Origin: an uncultured Mycoplasmatota bacterium
Lineage (GTDB): Bacteria; Bacillota_I; Bacilli_A; RF39; UBA660
Direction: 5' to 3'
Assembly (NCBI GenBank): GCA_947297555.1
Contig: CAMYTM010000001.1
Span: forward strand, 1 to 43,995
DNA: 43,995 nt
This document shows positions 35,808 to 43,972 of the stretch, piece after piece (positions within the stretch are counted from its first letter, which is position 1; the number at the start of each line of letters is the position of its first letter). A model generated the notes under the pieces. That model made no database searches. It saw only the letters and a program-made list of their open reading frames with translations, and had not been told where the DNA came from. The position numbers and the translations under genes are program-made.

Positions 35808-36338
35808 ATGAATATGGAAAGAAATATTGAACCTTTTATTAAATTAGTTTTCCCAACAAGTTTATTGGGAGATAAGAATTTAACATCATTAGAAAGATTA
35901 CTATTAATTTACATTTTGTCACTTTGTAAGAAGTATGGATATTGTTGGGCTACTAATGATTTTTTTAGTGATAGATTTAATGTTAGTAAGCAAACAATAT
36001 CAAAAAGTATAAGTAGTTTATCTAATTATGGTTATATTGTTTTAAAGTATGATAAGAAAGAAAAGAATAATTCAAAAAGAAAAATCATGATGTCAGGGGT
36101 ATTCAAAAAAAGAATATCAGATATACAAGAAAATCTTAATACTAGTATTCAAGAAAACTTTAAACAATATAATAAAAATAATAATATAAGAAAAAATATA
36201 GGACCTGTTATAAAGTGTGATGAAGAAGGAAATATCATATCTTGGAATAATAAACCAACAATATCAGAACCTATGAGTGAAAAAGATGTTAAAGAATTAG
36301 AAGAATTAATAAATGAAATAACAAAAGGAGATGAATAA
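35808..36338 (+). CDS. HTH_36-type DNA-binding protein
   Basis: The 176-residue protein has a helix-turn-helix like that of phage and plasmid replication proteins: LTSLERLLLIYILSLCKK, then FFSDRFNVSKQTISKSISSL and YGYIVLKYD. The tail is charged. It is the counterpart of the broken gene at 22487 in element 1, so both elements share a module of HTH gene, small gene and recombinase. A further ATG lies at 35814 and the ribosome site is weak, so the start may shift slightly. Confidence 0.75.
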   Translation: MNMERNIEPFIKLVFPTSLLGDKNLTSLERLLLIYILSLCKKYGYCWATNDFFSDRFNVSKQTISKSISSLSNYGYIVLKYDKKEKNNSKRKIMMSGVFKKRISDIQENLNTSIQENFKQYNKNNNIRKNIGPVIKCDEEGNIISWNNKPTISEPMSEKDVKELEELINEITKGDE

Positions 36339-36379
36339 TTAATTGCTTAACAAAGTCATACATTATAGAGAGGTGACTT

Positions 36380-36472
36380 ATGTTTAATATAACAGAAACA
36401 TTTAAAAAAGATTCTCCTAATTTAACTTTGTTGATAACTAATTATATAAAAAGAGTGATGGATAATGAGTAG
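36380..36472 (+). CDS. Thirty-residue protein upstream of the recombinase
   Basis: ATG follows GAGAGGTG and encodes MFNITETFKKDSPN, then LTLLITNYIKRVMDNE. Its position matches the small genes of elements 1 and 3. The role is unknown. Confidence 0.5.
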   Translation: MFNITETFKKDSPNLTLLITNYIKRVMDNE

Positions 36473-36548
36473 AACAATGGTGTTATATTGTTCTTTATGG
36501 TACAATATAATTGGCTTTAATTTGTTATACAAGAAGAAAGGAGTATAA

Positions 36549-38138
36549 ATGTATAACAATATAGTAAAAGCACCAGAGTTTTACAAAGCAGGAATATATA
36601 TAAGATTATCTGAAGCAGATCAAGGAAAATCTTACGAAGCAGAAAGTGAGAGTGTCCTTAATCAAAGAAATATACTAATGAAATTTGTAAAAGATAATGG
36701 TTTTATTTTTGTAGGAGAATACGTTGATGATGGCTATTCTGGTACTGATTTTGATAGACCAGGATTTAATCTAATGATGGAAGATTTAAAAAAAGGACTT
36801 ATAAATCTTGTAATAGTTAAGGATTTATCAAGATTAGGAAGAGATCATATATTAACCGGTTATTATGTGGAAAATTATTTTCCTGAAAATGGTATACGAT
36901 TTATATCTATACAAGAAAGTTATGATAACTTTAAATTAAAATCAAGTAATGATTCTGTAATGTTTATATTTGCATGTAATGATTTTTATAGCAAACAAAA
37001 TTCAGTTAAAATTAGAAATGTATTGGAATATAAAAAAAGAAAAGGAAAATTTATTGGTAGTGCTCCAAGTTATGGGTATATGAGAGATCCTAATGATAAA
37101 GGACATTTATTACCTGATCCTGAATATGCACCCATTGTTAAGAAAATATTTGAAATGGCTAACAATGGTGTTGGTTTGTCAGAAATAACTACTTATTTAA
37201 ATGATAATAAAATTAAAACACCAAGCAGTCTCAAAAGAAAAAATCCTCGTGCGAAGAGCAAATATAATTCTATTTGGACAATATCTTCTGTAAAAAAGAT
37301 TTTAAAAAATCAAATGTATGTTGGTGATATGGTTCAGAACATTCAGTATAAAAGAGGTTACAAAACTAAAAAGAAATTGGCTGTACCTAAGGAAAATTGG
37401 ATTGTTGTTAAAAATACCCATGAGCCTCTTGTAGATAGAATGGTTTTTGAAAAAATACAGAATAATGTTAAAAGAACTAATATAACTAATATAACTAAGA
37501 GAGAAAAAAGATTATTTGAGAATTTATTATATTGTAAGGAATGTGGTAATACATTAACTATTATTTATAGAAAAAATCATAATTATTGGACAATCAATTG
37601 TAATAAATATTCAAGAGATCCAAAAAGACATTTATGTTATCCACATTTTATGCCTTATGATCAATTAGAAGAAGCATTATTAGAAGTTGTTAAAAAAACT
37701 TGCAAAAAATACTTGGATGCAATTAATGTCCCAAATCTTGCACTTGAACTAAAGGATATAAAGAAAAATAATCTTAAAATAGAAGCAAGAATATTTGATT
37801 TAGAAAAAAAAGAAAAAGAACTTCTTAATAAGTTGGATATGTTATATGAAGATAAGTTTAGGGGATTAGTATCAGATGAGATGTATAAAAGAATAGCTAA
37901 TGAAACTGAAGTATTATTAACTAAATCAAGAACTGAGGTTAAAAAGTTAAAAGCAGATGAAAAAGCAATACAAAATAAGACAGATGATTTAAAAGAATAT
38001 GAAGATAAAATAAAATCATTAATTGATCTAGAAAATCCAACTAGAGAGTTAATGCAAGCCATTATTGATAAAATAGTAATAGACAAAGATAAAAACATTG
38101 AAATAATTTATAAATTTAGTATATTAAATAGTATTTAA
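36549..38138 (+). CDS. Large serine recombinase of element 2
   Basis: The 529-residue protein has catalytic Ser in IYIRLSEADQ, the KDLSRLGRDH arginines, a Recombinase domain (GSAPSYGYMRDP to YVGDMVQNI), a zinc ribbon (CKECGN and a later Cys pair in CNKYSRDPKRHLC), and a coiled coil (about 400-480). It starts after AAAGGAG. It is clearly diverged from the other two recombinases, which fits the different arm sequences. TTGTTCC-TATT-GGAACAA (38144-38161) follows the stop but lacks a T-run. Confidence 0.93.
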   Translation: MYNNIVKAPEFYKAGIYIRLSEADQGKSYEAESESVLNQRNILMKFVKDNGFIFVGEYVDDGYSGTDFDRPGFNLMMEDLKKGLINLVIVKDLSRLGRDHILTGYYVENYFPENGIRFISIQESYDNFKLKSSNDSVMFIFACNDFYSKQNSVKIRNVLEYKKRKGKFIGSAPSYGYMRDPNDKGHLLPDPEYAPIVKKIFEMANNGVGLSEITTYLNDNKIKTPSSLKRKNPRAKSKYNSIWTISSVKKILKNQMYVGDMVQNIQYKRGYKTKKKLAVPKENWIVVKNTHEPLVDRMVFEKIQNNVKRTNITNITKREKRLFENLLYCKECGNTLTIIYRKNHNYWTINCNKYSRDPKRHLCYPHFMPYDQLEEALLEVVKKTCKKYLDAINVPNLALELKDIKKNNLKIEARIFDLEKKEKELLNKLDMLYEDKFRGLVSDEMYKRIANETEVLLTKSRTEVKKLKADEKAIQNKTDDLKEYEDKIKSLIDLENPTRELMQAIIDKIVIDKDKNIEIIYKFSILNSI

Positions 38139-38187
38139 AGACTTTGTTCCTATTGGAACAAGTTAAACATAAAAATAGATAAACTAC

Positions 38188-39150
38188 TTATTGTTGAGAT
38201 TTGGTTTTAATACTATCATATATAAAGGGAATTATTATTACAGTTGATAAAAAATCAAAGCCTTTTAAAACATCCTCAGAAAATAGTGATTTATTAATTA
38301 CAGTAATTAGATAAACTATAATTAGTGCTGCTATTATTGATATATTGGTTATTTTTCTTGTAAATAGCAATTTATTAACTGTATCATTAGTTATATAATT
38401 AAATATCTTATATAATGTTAGTTTTAACTTCTTAAGAAGTTTTAGAAATGTTATATAAATTATATTTATTAGAATTGTTGGAAGACATAGCATAAAAAAT
38501 ATTATATTATCAACAATTTTAGTTAGTGTTGTTTTATATTTTTTATATAATATAAAGTCATATGATATAAATTTAATTATAGTATTGTTATTATTTTGTA
38601 TAGTATTTTTAATTTTGAAATTTTTGGATTCAAGTAAAATTGTTATATTAGATAACAAAACAGTTAAATTAATAGACAGCAAGAATACAAATGAAACAAG
38701 TTTAATTACTAAATAAAATAAAATCAAAATTTCTTTTGTAACATGATCAATGATACTAAATGAAGTTATATAAACTGGAGTCACATAAGCAGAAAGAAAT
38801 ATAATGAAAAAAATAGCTGCACCAGTATATGCGTATTTATTATCTAATGAAAAATCATTATTATCTGTATATATATTTTTAATCGATTTTATAAAAGAAA
38901 TAGATGGTATAAATAATATTGCTAAAGATAATAGAACTTTCTTGGCAAAAAATAGTATTAATAAAGAACAAATTACTAATGTTAACCATACTGAAGTTAA
39001 TTTACATTTTGTTATAGTATCTAAATTTTCTTTTTCAATTTTAGATTTTGATTCATTTTTTTCTATAAATTGTAAAAGAATAAAATTGATAGCAGCAATT
39101 CCAATAATTAAGAATTCAAAAAAATGATTATATAAAATGAATTTTAGCAT
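38188..39150 (-). CDS. Polytopic membrane protein, unknown
   Basis: The 320-residue protein has about eight or nine hydrophobic helices, for example FLIIGIAAINFILLQFI, VWLTLVICSLLILFF, AAIFFIIFLSAYV, IIFFMLCLPTILINIIYI and IAALIIVYLITVI. No catalytic motif or family was recognised. The start on the minus strand follows AGAGGTG. It is the only reverse-strand gene of element 2 and sits between the recombinase and attR, so it was probably picked up separately. A membrane effector of a defence system, or a superinfection-exclusion protein, is possible but unproven. Confidence 0.75.
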   Translation of the reverse strand: MLKFILYNHFFEFLIIGIAAINFILLQFIEKNESKSKIEKENLDTITKCKLTSVWLTLVICSLLILFFAKKVLLSLAILFIPSISFIKSIKNIYTDNNDFSLDNKYAYTGAAIFFIIFLSAYVTPVYITSFSIIDHVTKEILILFYLVIKLVSFVFLLSINLTVLLSNITILLESKNFKIKNTIQNNNNTIIKFISYDFILYKKYKTTLTKIVDNIIFFMLCLPTILINIIYITFLKLLKKLKLTLYKIFNYITNDTVNKLLFTRKITNISIIAALIIVYLITVINKSLFSEDVLKGFDFLSTVIIIPFIYDSIKTKSQQ

Positions 39151-39227
39151 AAAACACCTCTATAATTTAGTTATCTATTTTATCATTTTTTTAAAATATA
39201 AACAATAGTTTGAAAAATAAGCAAAAA

Positions 39228-39251
39228 TGTTACACTTTGATTATTGCCTGG
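39228..39251 (+). other. attR of element 2 with inverted arm
   Basis: TGTTACAC, TT, TGATTATTGCCT, then core GG (39250-39251). It is the inverted partner of 25134-25157. Confidence 0.85.
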
Positions 39252-39593
39252 TGGCGATGGTGCGGAAGTAATCTATTCCTTACGTAATAGCGATAGGTTA
39301 TCAAGGATTATTAGTGATAATTTTACTAAAGCAGGTCAAAATGTTCGTAAGTATTATCAAAGAAGGCTACCAAGTAATCCAAATCAAGATTATTATTACA
39401 TTTTAAGAAATACTCCAAATAACGAATCAATTATTGTAGAATATGGTTTTGCAGATAGTACAGGGGACGATGTTAGTCAATTGAAAAATAATTGGGAAGG
39501 TTTAGCAGAAGCCGTTGTTAAATCTTTAGCAGAATATATTGGTGTTCCTTATACTCCAGTATCTTTAGAAAATACACATATAGTAAAAAGTGG
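39252..39593 (+). pseudogene. Split LysM amidase, fragment 3 of 4
   Basis: It completes the Amidase_3 domain (GDGAEVIYSLRN, YYILRNTPN, and SIIVEYGFADS with the catalytic Glu) and reaches the first LysM repeat (HIVKSG), where element 3 cuts it. Without fragments 1 and 2 it has only a weak TTG start at 39244 and is probably not expressed. Confidence 0.9.
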
Positions 39594-39609
39594 GGATACA
39601 ATTTTTATG
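39592..39609 (+). other. attL of element 3 with inverted arm
   Basis: Core GG, then GGATACAATTTTTATG. The inverted partner before the right core is CATAAAAAGTGTATCT. Confidence 0.8.
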
Positions 39610-39694
39610 GGGAATAATGAGTAATATTTTATAATTTAATTAAAAATATATTATTATGTAAAAATAATTTGATATTTGAGTTGAAAGAATATGA

Positions 39695-39700
39695 TATAAT
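39695..39700 (+). promoter_or_regulatory. -10 box of the Nudix gene
   Basis: TATAAT, 24 bases before the ATG, with AAGGAG between. No good -35 is seen. Confidence 0.45.
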
Positions 39701-39724
39701 GTTAGAAGAAAAGGAGTTAATATA

Positions 39725-40252
39725 ATGGACGAAGTAATAGATATTTTAGATGAAAAAACAGGTGAAAAAACAGGTAAAACTATTTCAAAGAAAAAGGCAC
39801 ATAGAATTGGAACTTGGCATGGATCAATTCATATATTAATAGTTAATTCTGAACATAATAAAACATTACTGCAAAAAAGATGTGAATTAAAAGATTTGTA
39901 TCCTAACACATGGGATATTGCAGTAGGTGGTCATATAAGTGCTGGAGAAGATGATATAACATCTGCAAAAAGAGAATTAGAAGAAGAATTAGGATTAAAT
40001 TCGTCGCAATATGAATTAAAATTTATTGAAAAAACTCAGGAAAAATTAAATAATAATGGTGTAATAAGTAATGAGTATGTTTCTATTTTTGTTGTATATG
40101 CAAATATAGATATTAACGATATTGTTCTACAAGAGGAAGAGGTTAGTGAAATAAAATGGTGTTCAAAAGAAGAATTGAATTCATTTATTAAAGATAATAA
40201 TATTATTCCTCATGTTAGAGAATATGAAATATTAAATGAACTATTGAAATAA
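39725..40252 (+). CDS. Nudix hydrolase
   Basis: The 175-residue protein has a complete Nudix box at 69-91: GHISAGE (Gly69, Glu75), then REL and EELG (Arg83, Glu84, Glu87, Glu88, Gly90). Such enzymes split nucleoside diphosphate derivatives. The N-terminal DEKTGEKTGKTISKKKAHRIG and the WHGSIHILIV strand resemble the IPP-isomerase-like Nudix group, so a housekeeping-type substrate is possible. It is the only apparent cargo of element 3 and has its own promoter and terminator. Confidence 0.92.
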   Translation: MDEVIDILDEKTGEKTGKTISKKKAHRIGTWHGSIHILIVNSEHNKTLLQKRCELKDLYPNTWDIAVGGHISAGEDDITSAKRELEEELGLNSSQYELKFIEKTQEKLNNNGVISNEYVSIFVVYANIDINDIVLQEEEVSEIKWCSKEELNSFIKDNNIIPHVREYEILNELLK

Positions 40253-40296
40253 TAAAGATATTTTTGGAATTTCAATATTATAATTAATGAAAAATT

Positions 40297-40345
40297 AATC
40301 ATCCTATAAAATTTAGTGAAAACTAGAAATTAGGATGATTTTTTG
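40297..40345 (+). terminator. Terminator after the Nudix gene
   Basis: AATCATCCTA (40297-40306) pairs with TAGGATGATT (40331-40340), then TTTT. Confidence 0.8.
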
Positions 40346-40383
40346 TGCTATAAATTATTGTTATTATTAGGTTTATCCCATAT

Positions 40384-40536
40384 ATCATCCTACAAAGTAG
40401 GATGAATTTCGTAAGTACGAAATAAGAATGGTGCATATACAAATCCTTATTTTATAAGGAAAAGTGAATGTATATGCACCATCTTCTTATCCTGCTTGTG
40501 TAGAAATGTCATATTTTAATAGTTTTGTAGGATGAT
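40384..40536 (+). repeat. Nested palindromes in element 3
   Basis: The stretch holds TCATCCTAC-AAA-GTAGGATGA (40385-40405), ATTTCGTA-AG-TACGAAAT (40406-40423), and a 13-bp stem TGGTGCATATACA/TGTATATGCACCA (40429-40441 and 40469-40481) whose loop holds CCTTA/TAAGG. GTAGGATGAT (40527-40536) pairs with ATCATCCTAC (40384-40393) and encloses everything. There is no ORF. A transfer or replication origin, a structured RNA, or operators for the next gene are the options. Confidence 0.75.
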
Positions 40537-40616
40537 AGACAAAACTTTCTATACTTTATGACTTGACTCTTCTTTTTAGTGGAGGTAACATGCATCATGC
40601 GAAGGAGATGGTGTAT

Positions 40617-40766
40617 ATGAGAAGGTTTAATTTTTATTTGCCTGAAGAGTTATTTGAACGAATGAAATTACTTGCAAATTACTATAACATTTCTATAACT
40701 AAATTAATGGTAGAACTACTAGAAATTGGATATATAGGTATGTTAGATACAAGAAAAAATAAATAA
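40617..40766 (+). CDS. Ribbon-helix-helix small DNA-binding protein
   Basis: The 49-residue protein MRRFNFYLPEELFERMKLLA followed by NISITKLMVELLEIGY has the CopG/Arc pattern of one strand and two helices. AAGGAG nine bases before 40617 decides this start over in-frame ATGs further up. It lies next to the palindromic region and may bind there. Confidence 0.7.
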   Translation: MRRFNFYLPEELFERMKLLANYYNISITKLMVELLEIGYIGMLDTRKNK

Positions 40767-40932
40767 ATTTATAAAAATGAGAGGGTTAGGTGAAGAATAT
40801 GAAGATAATAATTTTTAATTTAATGGAGGTTTATGATAGTAAGTAATATTGTTAGGTGTGTTATAGACATACCAAATAATATTACTAAAACAAAATTTAA
40901 AGCCATAGAATTTAATGGAGGTATTAAACTCT

Positions 40933-41112
40933 ATGGTTAAATACAAAGTTAATTTAAAATTTAAAGAAAATGGAAAATCTTTAAATGAATTAATAACTGA
41001 AGTATTAAAAATAGAACTAAATAAAAAAATAAATGAGACTTGCAATATCTTAAAAAAGGATCTACCATTCAAGAATACTCATTATTCCCAAAGTGAAGGG
41101 AGTAGTAATTAA
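40933..41112 (+). CDS. Small protein coupled to the recombinase
   Basis: The 59-residue protein starts MVKYKVNLKFKENGKSLNEL. GGAGGT ten bases upstream sets the start at 40933, not at 40915, which overlaps it. Its TAA shares one base with the recombinase ATG, so the two are coupled. The beginning resembles the element 1 small protein at 23041. Confidence 0.65.
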   Translation: MVKYKVNLKFKENGKSLNELITEVLKIELNKKINETCNILKKDLPFKNTHYSQSEGSSN

Positions 41113-42677
41113 TGATAGGGAATAATAGTTTTAAAGTAGGAATTTATATAAGGTTATCAAGAGATGATGGAAACATTGAATCAGATAGTATTATTAGTCA
41201 AAGAAGTTTACTTAATCAATATATCAAAGAGAATAACTATAATTTAATTGATGAATATGTGGATGATGGTTTTACTGGAACAAATTTTGAAAGACCATCA
41301 TTTAAAAGAATGATTAAAGATATCGAATCCGGAAGAATTAATATGATTATTACCAAAGATATGTCAAGACTTGGTAGAGATTATATAGGTACTGGAGAAT
41401 TAATTGAAAAGTATTTTCCGAATAAAAATGTTAGATATATTGCTATTAATGATGGTATAGATACATTTATAGATAATACCAATAATGATATAGCACCATT
41501 TAAAGCAATAATGAATGATATGTATGCTAAAGATATTTCTAAAAAAGTTAAAACTAGTTTGCATTCCAGAATGAAAGAAGGATTATATGTATCTGGAAGA
41601 TGCCCTTTTGGATATATGAAAGATCCAACAAATAAGAATCATTTAGTTGTAAATAAGGAACAAGCAGAAACTGTTAAATTAATATTTGATTTAGCATTAA
41701 AGGGGAATACTTATCACTACATAGCACAATACCTAACTAAAAGGAAAATTAAAACTCCAGCATCTTATTACAACTATGTTTGGAATACAAAATGTATAAA
41801 TACAAATTGTATATCACAAGAATATGGTGTATGGGTAGATACAACAATTAAGGCAATTCTTACTAATCAAATATATGTTGGTGATACAGTTCAGGGTAAG
41901 ACTAAAAAGATTAATTATAAACTCAAAAAGACAGTTAAGAATAAACCAAATGATTTTATAATAGTCGAAAATACTCACGAAGCAATTATAGATAGAGATA
42001 TATTTAACTATGTTCAAACACTTTTGCCTAAAAATGTTAAAAGGCCAGAAAAGAAAAGTTTTTATTTACTAGATGGACTTTTATACTGTGGAGATTGCAA
42101 ACATCGTATAACCGTTAGATATCAAACTAAAACAGGAAGAAGTTATACTACTTGTGATTATTATAGAACATACTCAAAGTATCATGTTTGTACAACTCAT
42201 ACAAATAATTATGAAACACTGGAAAGAGTTATTTTAGATAATATTAGAGATGTAGGTAAAAATTATTTAGATAAGAATAAAGTAAAAGATTCTATTGGTA
42301 ATATAGAATTTGAAGACAATACTTTAAAGATTAAAAAGCAAATTGAAAGTCTAGAACTTAGTAATAATAAATTAACAGAAAATCTAGATAAGAACTATAT
42401 GAATATGTTAAAAGGTATTATTGATGAAGAACAATATATGAGAATAAGTGAAAGTCTAAAGCAAGAAATAGAAAGTAATAAATTGAGTATTGATAATCTT
42501 AAAAATGTGAATAGTGAATCTAATAAAATAGACAATAAAATGATAGAAAAATATATTAATGAATATTTATCTTTAGAAAATCCAACTAGAGAATTAATAA
42601 TTAATTTAGTTGAAAAGATTTATATCTATCAAGATAAAACGATAGATATTATATTTACATTTAAAAATGTTACATAA
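41112..42677 (+). CDS. Large serine recombinase of element 3
   Basis: The 521-residue protein has catalytic Ser in IYIRLSRDDG, KDMSRLGRDY, a Recombinase domain (SGRCPFGYMKDP to YVGDTVQGK), a zinc ribbon (CGDCKH and CDYYRTYSKYHVC), and a coiled coil (about 390-475). The stop codon lies inside the right att arm, so the element ends with its own recombinase. All three recombinases face the right end. Confidence 0.93.
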   Translation: MIGNNSFKVGIYIRLSRDDGNIESDSIISQRSLLNQYIKENNYNLIDEYVDDGFTGTNFERPSFKRMIKDIESGRINMIITKDMSRLGRDYIGTGELIEKYFPNKNVRYIAINDGIDTFIDNTNNDIAPFKAIMNDMYAKDISKKVKTSLHSRMKEGLYVSGRCPFGYMKDPTNKNHLVVNKEQAETVKLIFDLALKGNTYHYIAQYLTKRKIKTPASYYNYVWNTKCINTNCISQEYGVWVDTTIKAILTNQIYVGDTVQGKTKKINYKLKKTVKNKPNDFIIVENTHEAIIDRDIFNYVQTLLPKNVKRPEKKSFYLLDGLLYCGDCKHRITVRYQTKTGRSYTTCDYYRTYSKYHVCTTHTNNYETLERVILDNIRDVGKNYLDKNKVKDSIGNIEFEDNTLKIKKQIESLELSNNKLTENLDKNYMNMLKGIIDEEQYMRISESLKQEIESNKLSIDNLKNVNSESNKIDNKMIEKYINEYLSLENPTRELIINLVEKIYIYQDKTIDIIFTFKNVT

Positions 42678-42690
42678 AAAGTGTATCTGG
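42673..42690 (+). other. attR of element 3 with inverted arm
   Basis: CATAAAAAGTGTATCT, then core GG. Amidase sequence (AGATACATTATGG) follows. It overlaps the recombinase stop codon. Confidence 0.8.
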
Positions 42691-43276
42691 AGATACATTA
42701 TGGAGTATTGCTCGTAATAATGGAATGACTGTTGATGAATTAAAGCGTTTAAATAATTTGACGAGTAATTCTTTGTCTATTGGGCAAGTTGTAAAATTAA
42801 ACGAAGGAGAAGCTCCTACAAATAAAGATACATATATTGTTAAAAGTGGAGATACTTTGTATGGGATAGCCAATTCTTATGGAATGACTGTTGATGAATT
42901 AAAACGTATGAATAACTTAACGAGTAATGTATTGTCTATTGGGCAAGTACTTAAAGTAAGCGGAAGTACAGAACCTAGTGATGTTGATGATTATTATATT
43001 GTAAAACCTGGTGACAGTTTATATAAAATAGCGAATATGTTTAATACATCTGTAAATGAGTTAAAAAGAGTAAACAATTTAACTAGTAATTTATTAAGCG
43101 TTGGTCAAAGGTTGTTAATTCCTGGAGATACAGATTATCAGACATACACTGTAAAAAGTGGGGATACTTTATATAATATTGCAAGAAACTTTAATACAAC
43201 AGTAACTGCTATTCAAAATTTAAATAATTTGACCACTAGTACACTATCTATAGGACAACAACTTTTGATACCTTAG
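42691..43276 (+). pseudogene. Split LysM amidase, fragment 4 of 4 (LysM repeats)
   Basis: It holds the rest of LysM 1 and three more LysM repeats (IVKSGDTLYGIANSYGMT, IVKPGDSLYKIANMF, TVKSGDTLYNIARNF), each ending in SIGQ or SVGQ. LysM binds peptidoglycan glycans. An ATG at 42725 starts a 183-residue frame without a ribosome site, so a free LysM protein is unlikely. A terminator follows. Confidence 0.9.
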
Positions 43277-43301
43277 AAAACAGTCTAAACGATTGTTTTT
43301 T
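43277..43301 (+). terminator. Terminator of the split amidase gene
   Basis: AAAACAGTC (43277-43285) pairs with GATTGTTTT (43291-43299) apart from one G-T pair, then T's. Confidence 0.75.
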
Positions 43302-43391
43302 CTTTGTATATAAAAAATTATTAAAAAAATTTAAAAATTTATTTTACGAAAAGTTAAAAATGTTATATAGTAATACAAAAGGAGAAATATT

Positions 43392-43952
43392 ATGCAAAAA
43401 ATGCTAATTGAAAATCAGGAATATTCTGAATATGAATATACTTCAGAAGATGAATTTGAAAAAGATTTAGTTGAAAATGCAAAAATGGTATTTGGAACGA
43501 AATCTATATATATTGATGTAAAAAAATTATTAAAAAAAAGGTTTACTAATAGTTCAGTACCGGATGGTTATTTATTAGATTATACAATAGAAGCAAGGCC
43601 AAAGTTATACTTAATAGAAAATGAGTTAAAAGGTCATTCTATTCGAGATCATATTGCTCCCCAATTAGTGCAATTTGCTTTCAACTACAAACATAATTTA
43701 TTAGAGATAAAAAATATCATTATTAATAATATGTTAGACAATAATATAGATATTGATTTGATTTCTAAAAATGCTGGATATAGGAATGCAGATGATATGA
43801 TTACAAATATAATTTCTAAAGAAAAATTAGGAATTATTATTCCTATTGATGAAGTTTCAGATGAATTGAAAGAACTAAAAAATCTTTTTAGATTTGATAT
43901 TGAATTGCTGAAGTTTAAAAAATTTGTTTATAAACAAAAGTCAGACTGTTGA
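43392..43952 (+). CDS. PD-(D/E)XK nuclease-like protein, hypothetical
   Basis: The 186-residue protein has SSVPDGYLLDYT (Asp58), then KLYLIENELKGH (Glu76, Glu78) and HIAPQLVQFAFNY. This order is close to a PD-(D/E)XK nuclease fold in which the last catalytic Lys is not obvious. It starts after AAAGGAG and stands outside the split amidase. It may be a domesticated nuclease or a recognition protein. The true role is unknown. Confidence 0.55.
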   Translation: MQKMLIENQEYSEYEYTSEDEFEKDLVENAKMVFGTKSIYIDVKKLLKKRFTNSSVPDGYLLDYTIEARPKLYLIENELKGHSIRDHIAPQLVQFAFNYKHNLLEIKNIIINNMLDNNIDIDLISKNAGYRNADDMITNIISKEKLGIIIPIDEVSDELKELKNLFRFDIELLKFKKFVYKQKSDC

Positions 43953-43972
43953 CAAATAAAACAGTCTTTTTA
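43943..43972 (+). terminator. Terminator overlapping the last stop codon
   Basis: AGACTGTT (43943-43950) pairs with AACAGTCT (43960-43967), then TTTT. The TGA stop lies at the stem base. Confidence 0.85.

Larger units (their letters stand above)
25136..39251 (+). mobile_element. Element 2: 14.1-kb serine-recombinase defence island
   Basis: The GG core is at 25134-25135 and 39250-39251. The 22 bases inside each core are inverted repeats matching at 19 of 22 positions, giving a near-palindromic attP on circularisation. Cargo: small hypothetical, SMEK-STAND NTPase, AbiEi-like and Fic, type III mod and res, HTH protein, recombinase, membrane protein. It has no relaxase of its own but holds an oriT-like hairpin. 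Unlike elements 1 and 3, its recombinase is 1.1 kb from the right end. Confidence 0.9.
39594..42690 (+). mobile_element. Element 3: 3.1-kb minimal serine-recombinase element
   Basis: The GG core is at 39592-39593 and 42689-42690. Arms of 16 bases on each side are inverted with 14 matches. It has four genes: Nudix, ribbon-helix-helix, a small protein and the recombinase, whose stop codon lies inside attR. It has no transfer gene. Confidence 0.88.

Noticed and set aside
39595..39600. GATACA as a 6-bp target duplication of element 3.
   Set aside because: Large serine recombinases use a 2-bp overlap. The match extends to TGG-R-GATACA, and arm symmetry centres on GG, so the rest is similarity of arm and target.
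13159..42690. A single 29.5-kb composite element.
   Set aside because: Amidase fragments of the right order and frame lie between the three parts, so they are separate integrations.
42725..43276. A stand-alone LysM protein starting at ATG 42725.
   Set aside because: There is no ribosome site or promoter, the start lies inside LysM 1, and the sequence joins exactly to fragment 3.
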